64,000 bases of DNA. It comes from Syncephalis fuscata (Eukaryota > Zoopagomycota > Zoopagomycetes > Zoopagales > Piptocephalidaceae). Positions within the stretch are counted from its first letter, which is position 1. Each line of letters begins with the position of its first letter. Location: the NCBI GenBank assembly GCA_025786725.1, contig JAHLTZ010000030.1, positions 248,001 to 312,000 on the forward strand, in the 5' to 3' direction. Both the position numbers and the translations under genes were made by a program. Positions 23,503 through 33,503 of this stretch are shown piece after piece. Under the pieces are notes generated by a model. The model had not been told where the DNA came from and ran no database searches. It saw only the letters and a list, made by a program, of their open reading frames with translations.

Positions 23503-25342
23503 TTAGTTCTGAATCTGATATCCAGCCTCAGTCAACGACTGCTTCAATGCCTCTAGAGTTGTTTCAACATATTTACGCTGTGGCTCATATACAGAAATAC
23601 CCATGTGTCTAGACAACGGATGGAATGTTAGCTACAATCTACGTGTATCATTTCATTTTACATACCCAATGCGGAAGTATTTAGGAGCAATTTCTGGATG
23701 AAGACCTCCAGCCATGACAACGCCATGGTTTGCCATACGTCCAAGTAAATCGACTGCAGCGACACCTTCTGGATAATAGACTGCAGTCATTGCATTGGCA
23801 GCCATTTCATTGGTTTGTGGCACCTAAAGAATGATGTAAAGATTAATAACGCCAATTAATGAAAAGTCCATTTGATGTCTTACCAATTTAAGACTCCAGC
23901 TCTGAACCAACTGTTTGACGTGCTTGCTAACTGCTACGTGTTCAGCAAATATCTTTTCCATACCGTGGCTAAGAATGATTTTTAACGATACATCCATAGC
24001 CATAATGAGCTGGACTGGTGGAGTGCCAAAGTATGAGCCAGTGCGTTTCTCATAAGCATGCATGACTATAGAAAAATATCGTTAGTAGTTGGTAGATTAG
24101 CCATTGCCATAATCGTTCAATCGACTTACTAGGTAACCAGCGCTTCCATGAGGTGTAGTAGTTGGTGACTGGTGTCTTGCGGTTATGGAAAGTATTCTAT
24201 AACCGACATTGCTATTAATCATCTATGTTAAATCCATATGCCATAAACTTACCATAGCACGCTCACTTGCCAATACAACAGCTAGGCCTGGCGGTGTTCC
24301 AAGGCCTTTTGTCCTGCAGACATAACAACATCAATGCCCCAAGCATCCATATGGATGGTCTCAGCTGCTACCGAGCACACACCATCTACCTGTAATACAT
24401 ATAAATATAAACTTAATATCAAAGCATCAAAATAGCCATCGACCAATAGCTTACCAGAATCAACGTGTCCGGAGATACACGCTTGACTACTTCAGCAACT
24501 GCTTTAATATCCGTCAATACACCGGTTGATGTGTCGACATGTGTGAGGGTAATTAGACGGTATGGACCATCAGTGGTAAGTGCATGTTCAATGTCTTGAA
24601 GAGATGGACGACTACCGACTGGTGCACGAATATAAGACACATTTGCACCGTAGACAGATAAACTAGAAATGAGCATTAATTATTAGCTACTCTTTAATAT
24701 GATTATTACGTAAATCAACTTACCATTCGCCCATACGATCTCCAAACAAGCCTGTATTATGGACAAGAGCCTTGTCACCTTGCTCTATCAAATTAGCAAC
24801 AGCCAAATCCCAACCAAGTGTGCCGCTGCCGGCCACAACGAATGGCTGGGCAGTCTTAGTAAGCAAAACATGGCGGAGATTTTCAAGAACACGACCAAAG
24901 CAATCGATAAAGTTAGGCGCGGTATGAGAGGTGGCCGGTGTGGCCATTGCGGCCAAAACATCCTCATGGAACTCCACGGGACCTGCAGTTACGATAAGTC
25001 GATATCTAAGCAAAATCTGTATTTGTTCCTACCTGGAATCATGCAAAGCTTGTGAGGTGCAGCCATACTGGATATTGCCTGAGTAAAGATGGACGCAGTT
25101 CGAACAAAAGGCACAGGTAGATTACGAGGTGTATCAATCGCGGACGCGTCAATAAAGGCGGCCGAGGCATATAACAAGAAAAGAAACGAGGTAGCGTGGT
25201 TAGCGAGGCTTTTCGTTGATATTGTATTGCGCAGTTCATCCTATTGTACAAAAGCAAATAGCAAACACACACACACCGAAGGTGCTAGCACATTAGCAAG
25301 CTGAGTAAGACGACGCTGTGCCACTGGGATCGAGGTATCCAT
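23503..25342 (-). CDS. AGXT: Alanine-glyoxylate / serine-pyruvate aminotransferase
   Basis: A class V PLP-dependent aminotransferase that converts glyoxylate to glycine, usually in peroxisomes or mitochondria. Nine exons fit: 25277-25342, 25033-25240, 24724-24982, 24455-24662, 24253-24389, 24130-24196, 23884-24065, 23666-23823 and 23503-23608 (about 463 aa). Family motifs are MIPGPVEFHEDV, AGSGTLGWDLAVANL, HNTGLFGDRMGEW, THVDTSTGV, DGVCSVAAE and the PLP-lysine region SAGQK. The YFGTPPVQLIMAM and FRIGHMGISV blocks follow. A single A is missing in the run encoding the lysine region (about 24307-24310 on the plus strand), which puts a TAG just downstream. Everything else is in frame, so an assembly error is likely. 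About 80 residues precede MIPGP; an internal ATG at 25066 (MAAPHKLC) would give the usual family length. Confidence 0.85.
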
Positions 25343-27326
25343 ATTGGTACGATAAAAAAGAAAGGTATAGACGAAAAGATGCAATTATTATAAACGACTG
25401 GAGCGACGATTGCTTGTGTTAAAGATAATTGTTACTAGTGTAGTAAAAGGAAATGGTACTATGCCAGAAAGCGGAAGAAGCGGAGAGGGTGGAGAGTTGT
25501 GGGCGTTTGCCAAAGTTGGTATGATCCACGTACACACAGACATCGGCCATCTTGCAAGCAGATGACATTTGTGCCGAGTACTATATAATAGTGTAGCAAC
25601 AAAGACAAACGTCTAAGAGAGTGCTAAATGAACTACTGGCACGCAGCATTTGGCTGACTTGTGCGCATTTACTGTTTACTGCGACATATGTAAATCAATA
25701 GTATAAACAACTTACCCGTTTCTAATCAGTGTTAAAAAGCTAGCGAGAACAAAACACAAGAAAAGATTAGAGCGTATGTAAATGTTAAACACAACCAAAG
25801 TTTTGTCCGTTTGATTGGAAAAGCAAAAGTAATGAAATTGAAGTAGTATGAGAAACAGAGATAGCCGCTGATGACGCAATGATTTGACTTGATTAAATTG
25901 TGTTTAAACAATCATTTACAATAAATATTAATGTAACATCATCATTCGCAATAAACATTAGTATAATGTAATAACATCATCATTTTCATGAAATACAATT
26001 AAATGTAATAGGACATTGTATTAGTAGTTGCTATTTTAAACATTTATTTTACTCAAGTGGCGCGTTAGGTATAACCATTTATACTAATCTTTCTTATTAA
26101 CTCTTTCTTTCTCTATTGATGGATCACTGTTTAATTACAAATACAAAGGCGTAGTTTAGAATAGATTATTTACAAGTATTTTATTTAACACTCGATAAAC
26201 ACTGTTGCTTATATACTGAATCTAATGCTTAAAAGTTTAGCTGTCGATTATAACATCATGCTCTATGATAATGACATTTGTTTACACATTAATATCCATC
26301 CTTCATATTTTACTGATGACATTGTTCCATAATTATATTTGCTTTTATGCAATTGATCTTTATTCTTTCTTTTATTCATCACTTGAACAATTCCCTCATC
26401 TGTATTTCAATTTGTTCATAGTCTTTTTATGTACAATGCCATTCAATTTATGGTTGTATATATTACATTATTTATTAATTAAATAAAATAACTATTTTTG
26501 CATTAAACAATTTATTAGTCATTTAATGTGATTTGGGGTAAATAACTTTTTTGTCAATATTTGCGCAATTGAACTGCACACTCAACCTATTGAACATGGA
26601 ACTGAATGGTAAGTGACATTAAATAATCAAATTATAACGCTTTGAATACTTTACAGTGACAATAATAGGGATTAGCATTTATTTATTTATCATATTTTAT
26701 TGTAAGTAACATGAAATACTATTTAATATCTATTTTGATATTGAAAATAGTGCAAATTAATTGAAAACAGCAACCAAACATTGAGTGCTACAATTCTCAT
26801 GCGACTTTCATTATTATGAATGGACTTGGTATTTTGTACCTCGGAATTAAGATACAACCAATGCATTGGTTTCGGCAACACAAATTCACCGAATTCATTC
26901 AACGCCTTAGCACATATGTATCTATCCGCATGTATTATAGATTTTTCTAATAATTCGGTGTTCTAGCGTACTTATCTCTCGCGCGCACAAACCATATTTG
27001 TTCAAATTGATATAAATGGATGACTAATCTGATTACATAGTAATATATAAGCAAGATGGGGTATAAATATGAACGCTTTCGTTATTTTGGTAACATATTA
27101 ATAAAGGCCTTGATTGAAGATATTAAACAGGTTTTTGTTTAATGCATACCAATATCTTGGCCTGCTATTTCGAGCCTGTCATTTCATATACTTGTTAACT
27201 TTCGCCTTTTGTTAACAAGCTCACTTTATCGTTTATTTTATTTTATCTTTGCAAATACACGCTGTCTAACTTCCATTGTTTTACTACCTACATCGGGTAG
27301 GATATTGCGTTTGTAAACGCTGTACG
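25343..27326. other. Intergenic region with dispersed repeat
   Basis: No gene is visible. At 25920-25990 the word AATGTAACATCATCATT is nearly duplicated. A dispersed repeat at 26290-26700 is listed separately. Confidence 0.4.
26290..26700. repeat. Dispersed repeat copy
   Basis: The stretch 26310-26500 (CTGATGACATTG, GCAATTGATCTTTATTC, TTGTTCATAGTCTTTTTATG, TACAATGCCATTCAATTTAT) aligns along its length with 6650-6930. The adjoining 26560-26640 part (GCGCAATTGAACTGCACA, CTATTGAACATGG, GGTAAGTGACATTAA) matches 52450-52530. It thus ties together the copies at 6.6 and 52.4 kb. Confidence 0.6.
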
Positions 27327-28354
27327 ATGGAACAATCTAAAGGTGTTACAACGTTTTGGGGAATACCTTTACACCCACTTGGAGAACTCGGCGCGACTGA
27401 TTATGTATTTGAGTTTCCTGAAAACTATAGTCTGATACGAGAACGTACACACGGATTAATGTGGCAGCTGTTTTTCTCGGCAGTCTTCAATATGATATTA
27501 TATATAATGTGGGGCAATCCATTCGAGTGCTGCTACTTCGACCGCGTGCTCTATCGGTTGGCTTGTTTACTATCGTCATCGTTGGCTGTATCTTCACTTA
27601 CATATGCTGTTCTTTCGGCTTATCTGATATAATTAATTGTAGAAAAATTATATGGTACACTTTTACGAGTGTCATCGTCTCTTCCATGTGTAATAGTGCT
27701 ATTATTGTGCAGCGTACCTATGTGATTCTTCTTCGCAAGCGCTGGGTATTAGCCTTAGGCTTCTTAATTATACCATCGCAACTGTGTTTTTTTATTTATA
27801 GTCTGATGATGGCACCAATCACAATTACTACCACAATTGGTTGCCTACTCAATTATGATAACATGACCTCACTCTTATGGACCTTAGTGACAGTCCCAAT
27901 CAACGCTTTTCTGTCGGCAATATTCGTCTATGTTGCCTTTAACAGTATAAAGTTCATAAAGTTAATGCATGGAAAGAGCTAGCTCATCATGACCTTCAAA
28001 TATTATGTATAACCGTAGTATTCAGGATATTATGTGGACTAGCCACCATTTTTCGCATTGATGGAGATTACTCGGAACTCTTTTTTATTATTGACTGGTA
28101 GGTATTTATTTATTTTTTGTATAATATGTGTTTTAATATTAACTAGGGTGTTTTCATCAACGGCTGTAACACACAATTGTCAAGCTAGTTTTAATGGTAT
28201 CAGCAAATTTATTAGCTCAAAACCTTTACATCCTATTGATCACGAAGACGGTGAACCAAAGTCTACCGTAGCAGAGGCAGTTTTAGGAAATAGACATAGT
28301 ATCCAATCTAGTGTAGGCTCTAACTCACGTTTAGCAGTTACCAGCCATTTGTAA
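27327..28354 (+). pseudogene. Seven-helix membrane protein, paralogue C (frame broken)
   Basis: The third and most divergent family member. Start ATG 27327 (MEQSKGVTTFWGIPLHPLGE) lines up with the WGF-x-L-N-P-x-GE start of paralogue B. Hydrophobic segments include WQLFFSAVFNMILYIM, VGLFTIVIVGCIFTY, VIVSSMCNSAIIV, WVLALGFLIIPSQLCFF and LWTLVTVPINAFLSAIFVYV. The frame breaks near 27520-27560 and again near 27968. After the second break WKELAHHDLQIL and GDYSELFFIIDW match the B block GDLSEMTFLFDW. The intron at 28098-28146 sits in the family position. The C-terminal exon is a longer polar tail (70 codons). Same alternatives as for A and B: decaying paralogue or indel errors. Confidence 0.55.
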
Positions 28355-28823
28355 CCTATAAATGCTGACGCTGTACTATAATTACAATTATTAAGAGTAA
28401 TAAAAAATAAAATGATAAATCGGTAATAAATAGTAATATATGTGTACAAATCTATAGTGCAATATCGCTAAATTTAACAATTTATCTAATAATAAACAAG
28501 TATTGAGCGTTTGATAACAGCATTATACTAGCTGAAACCGTCTTTTGAAAGATTCTATCGCATATAATCGGTTTTCAATTAATACAATTTTAATGTTTTA
28601 AAAATGAAATTGTTTGCTTTTGACTGGTACTGGTTCTTCCATAGAATAAAACCAATCAAATCTGATTTATGGTTTTAGATATTGTTTAGCTCAGCTAATA
28701 TTAATTTTGAATCGTTTATTTAGTTAACAACAAAAATGATCAGCTACCGTTACCTTGGACGTGGCGGCAATCTTTTTCTTTAACTACCAAAGCAACATCG
28801 ATATCTTACACTTTTCAGTCGTA

Positions 28824-30154
28824 ATGAATTCTACAACTAAAAATATGCGCCAGCAGGATTTGGACAAGCAGTTTAACCTTGCGTGCACTATTATACGTGA
28901 CTGTCAGCGCCCAGCACGTTGGAACGGTGGATCCAAGGACACCAGACTGCCGCGACTGCCACTTTCAGATAGTAACGCAGTGAGTATTGCCATAATACTC
29001 GGGCTAATAACATTAACCTGTATTTAGCTTTATGGGCTTTTTAAGCAAAGCACTGAGGGAGATTGCCTTTGTCCACGTCCCGGAAGATTGGATATACTTG
29101 GTCGAGGCAAATGGTAGGCTTTAAACGGACAAATAAAAAGAAGATAACTTGAAAATTAGGTTGCCAGGGATGCATGGAAATCACTGATAGGACTATCAAC
29201 TGAGGAAGCTAGGCGACAATACATTAGCTACACTATTAATGCAAGTAATTATTAATTGTCGCAACTGTTTTTGAATTACTGGTTAATACTTAATATCGTG
29301 TAGTATTTACGAAATCACGATAGCTATTCTCGAGCCTGCATACTGCTTACTCAACTAAACGATCTTTCCGGTTCCACATCGTCAGTTGAGGCTACAGATT
29401 CAATCAAAACAAATTTAAACAAGAGTACTGACGAAACAGTAATAGATATGAAGACGCCTAACGAGGCCAATAAAAGTATTAGCGAAAAGCCTGACAGTCC
29501 TCCGTCAATAAAAGACGGTATGTTATTGTTTTATTTTAAGCTATATCTAAGTAATGACACTTTATTTGCAGAACTAAAAACGACTCAATACAAAAAACCA
29601 GCTGCCAAACATAAAAAAAGTCAAACAGATGATTTAAAAACCACTCATGATACACTATTGGCCTTAGAGGAACGATTGCAGCACATCAAGCAGGCTGAGC
29701 AAACGCTCGAGAAACTGCAAACCGAACTGGCTGCGATCCAGGAACACATAGCACAGCATAAACACGATGAAGATGAGCGTCGTAGAATTGAAAAATTAAA
29801 AACAACAGGACCACGCAGTTGGTTACGTGTAAGTAATTAGGCTACATTTAATACTTGTTTATTCATCGGCTACGTTAGGCATTGGTTCGACATGCTTTTA
29901 TCCATTCCGCATTGCTCGTGATTTCGTTGTTAGCATACCGACTAACCACCTCCACTCAGCCAACTGAAGCCATCAGCATTTTTAATACTACCGCCATTAA
30001 TTCAAGTATAGCTAGTGCGACTCCTGATGTAGAGTCGGCGATCGGTCGACCTGCATGGCCGCTTTCAATGTTTGTACGCTGGATAGACCGATGGCTAGCA
30101 CAGCTATCAGAAACCATTCGACGTTTTCTTAATCTACAAGCTGCTCGCCAGTAA
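28824..30154 (+). CDS. Acyl-CoA-binding domain protein with coiled coil and C-terminal helix
   Basis: The protein binds long-chain acyl-CoA. The ACBD4/5 group has an N-terminal ACB domain, a coiled coil and a C-terminal membrane anchor, and acts at peroxisome-ER contacts. Exons: 28824-28979, 29028-29113, 29168-29244, 29304-29517, 29572-29828 and 29879-30154. The ACB core is plain: FNLACTIIRDCQRPARWNGG, ALYGLFKQSTEGD, RPGRLD, KWDAWKSLIGLSTEEARRQY. It is followed by a Ser/Thr/Lys linker, a coiled coil (LLALEERLQHIKQAEQTLEK) and a hydrophobic helix FIHSALLVISLLAY, with about 70 residues after it, longer than a classic tail anchor. The junction between exons 3 and 4 is off by one base, so one indel or an unusual donor must be assumed there. 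Confidence 0.75.
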
Positions 30155-31947
30155 TTTGTCATTGAGTTTACAGTTTCAATATCTAAGCAATTATATATTA
30201 AATCTAACGCCGAATACCTCGTAAACAATATAGCAAACTGTTTATGGTCCGTAACTATAATTAAAAACAATAATATTTACTATACATACACCATGACTTT
30301 ATAACATTTACTTTAGCTTAGCTTAAATTGCACTGTTAATGATATTGTAGCTGTTTTAATATATTTAATATAAAGCATGCACAACAATCATTTAGTATAA
30401 ACCTATGTTGATTTGAACGTCGCTATATTATTATAGCTAGTAAATTTAATTTTAAACTATAATCATGATTGAAAGTATAATGTTTATTTTATTATAAATC
30501 AGCAAACTGCTATAGCTACTTTAATCAATATAAAAGCAGCGTAATAATCCTAATAGTCAATTCCAATAGATCTTGCAAATAGCAGCACAGTATAAATCTT
30601 GGCATTTCATACAGTTGCAGAATATTAATGTGGCTTTATTAAAATTGTTTTTTTTGGCTTATTCAATAGTAATAATTAATTGTTGTTGGGCTAATCCACA
30701 TTTACACATACACTTGTTTTTTCAGCAGATACCTTTTTTACATGTTGAAAGTAGCCCAACTTTTTTATTAAAACCGCAAGTCTAATCTTTTTTATTACCA
30801 TTATCAAAAACGATCGCAATAAAAGAACCAACATTGATATTTATATAACTAATTACAATAGTACTTACAAGCTTTATTAGTAAAAATAACAATTTTAGAT
30901 GATAAAAACAAACACGCTAGCAGCCGCAACAGTTAATGAAAACTTGAAAGATTTTATATTAATATTTTTATAAAATATACTAGATTTGTAATTATAGCGC
31001 TAAAATTCTGTACAAATAAAGTTGTATAAAACAGTACTGATTGCTTAAAATGATGATGATAATGGTATGGCGGTAACGTTGAATGTTGTAAAATAATCCA
31101 AGGTTGCCCTTTTTATATTGTAACAAAAGCGCAGATTTGATGTTACGCCCATTTTTTATTTTTGACACAGTACACTCATCTTTATTCATTTTTACCCCAG
31201 TTTCTTACTATATTCTACCTCTTTCTTTGCTTTTGATCTAAAGACTATGCGGAGACAGATATCTTAGTTCGCGCGAATATAAAAAGTGCGCTAATTAAGA
31301 CGCTTTATTAAAAATTATTTTGCGTTTATCTTTGGATTTAATCATATTATTTGCCTGGCTTATATTTTATTGTAATAATACTCGCACAATGTTTAAAACT
31401 GTTACGACAAATATTGTTAACAGCACATTATTAATAGTTGTTTGCTTGTTGTTGGTAATTAGCGCTGATATTAATATGCGCATTATTCTTTCAACATTTG
31501 CATGTAACATTAACAGATCATCTAGTTACATTATTATAATAATATGCTTATTAAATACTCATTAACTGCGATAATATTATATGAACTGAAGCGGTACTTA
31601 ATAGTGAGATGTCTCAAAAAATTCAATCATTATTATTAGTTATATTTAATATAAAATGATAGCTTTAATAAATAAAAATAAAAATAATTAGTTTTAGTCC
31701 CATTGTTACAAAACCAGATATATGGTATTGTAAGGTGGGCTAAACAACAAAATAAGAGGAAGAGTAATGGAAATGGCTTAGTCAGTGTGTGTATATTAAG
31801 TTAATAAAAATTATTAATTTAATAGCTTAACAACTCTTATTACCAATAAATAGCTTTATTCAGTAGTTTAAAACAGAAGTCTCAACTGTATAAATCTGAA
31901 AGTAAGCTAAAAGTAATTGGAAGTAAAAAAGTTGTTTATTTAATGTT

Positions 31948-31985
31948 TGGCCGGCAGTATTAAGTATTTATAATACTGCCGGTAA
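31948..31985. repeat. Short inverted repeat (stem-loop)
   Basis: CCGGCAGTATTA and TAATACTGCCGG are perfect reverse complements separated by a short AT spacer, so transcripts from either strand could fold into a hairpin with a 12-bp stem. It is not followed by a T run that would argue for a terminator. Confidence 0.5.
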
Positions 31986-32239
31986 TTAAACGGCGAATAA
32001 ATGAAATGAACCCTGACGAGAAAACCTTAATTAAGGTACAACGAAGCTTAAACTGAACATTGTTGAATCATTTAATTTGGTCCATAATAACAACATCAAA
32101 AACTAAGATCAGTCTAAAGTAAATCGGAAGCATTATACAGTGCCAAAACAAGTATAAAAGCGACTTAATATACATAAAGCCGATGTACTGTTGCAGTTTA
32201 TGCCATAGATATACAGATAGCTTAGATCTCCGTTAACTA

Positions 32240-32895
32240 ATATTTAAACGTAAGCTGCATTTTGACTAAATTTTATTGAAAATTTTTTTGTTCTATATTT
32301 ATATTAAATGGTACAACCGAACATGGAGAATGCGAATCCGGCAATGATTTTGTTGTGTTTTAAATATATAGGCCATAAGCGGTATAAAACTGTTGTGTTT
32401 GCACGTTTATTAGTGTATCGGCATAACCATTGAGTCAGTATGCAATACAAGTGTACTACACTTTGTCAATAGCTATCTATTTGTCATAGGTATATGTGTG
32501 CAAAATATCACACAGTTTGCTTCATTGTAAGTAAAGTTATACATATTATTAACAACGCTTACTGAACGTATTAAAAAACGTAAATTACATTTTGACTATT
32601 TTTTTTGTAAAAATCATTATTATATAATTTATACCATACAGTATATTTAAGCATGGAGAACTCAAATTCGGCAATAATCTTGCTATCTTTAAGTATATAT
32701 GCTATGGCCGACAAGAAACCGTTGTTTTTACGCATTTATTAGCGTATTAATACGATTACTACATCATCACGTAATACAATTGCAGTATAATTTGCCAATA
32801 GCTATCTATATATTATAAGTACATTTAGATAAAATATCATACATTTTGCTTACAATGAAGCAAAATTATACATAATCATAGTAACTTTTATTAAT
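32240..32895. repeat. Two diverged direct repeats of about 330 bp
   Basis: Matching words recur with a spacing near 330: ACATTTTGACTA (32250s and 32580s), CATGGAGAA followed by TTCGGCAAT, GCCAATAGCTATCTAT, AAAATATCA and CAAAATTATACATA. The copies share order and orientation but differ at many positions, so this is an old tandem duplication. No open frame is conserved between them. Confidence 0.65.
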
Positions 32896-33503
32896 TAAAT
32901 GATTGCTATTATTTTTAATACGCATTCCATTGTATTTTACTATTTAATTGTATAAACACTTTATTATTAATGTATAATAGTTTTGGATCAAATAGCGCTG
33001 GAGAGAATAAAGTGGGTATGAGAATTATAATATTTATTAGAATTTATATGTTGTTAAGCTAATTTGTAATTATGATATTTGTTAGTATATGTATTAAAAG
33101 TGTTAAATGCGCGTTTTTTATATTAGAAAATAATTAAAAGATTGTCAGTGATCATACCAATCTTATTTATAAAAATTCAATGAAGGCGGTGTGATTAATA
33201 TTGCTATAATTCTACCACGAGTAAACAATTGCAAGAACAAACATATAGCTATAAACTAGATGTCTATTTGTTTATTGTGTTTCGCATATTTTTTAGCATA
33301 GAATGAAATTATTATTTTTCTTTGAGCATAAATTGATATTTAGTACAACTATTATAATGTTTTTTATAAATATTACACACTAGCTTTAATAAACAAAATA
33401 AAACGACAATTAAAAATTTTAACACACTAATTATTTACAATTAAAAAGACAATAAAATACAATGAACAATTAAAGCTATTTATTGTTCCAGTAGACGAGC
33501 ATG

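Larger units (their letters stand above)
30155..33503. other. AT-rich intergenic region with a diverged tandem repeat
   Basis: Open frames here are short, AT-driven and lack motifs. The pair of about 330-bp direct repeats at 32240-32895 is listed separately. An imperfect palindrome containing GCCGGCAGTATTAAGTATTT and ATAATACTGCCGG lies at about 31948-31985. Confidence 0.4.
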
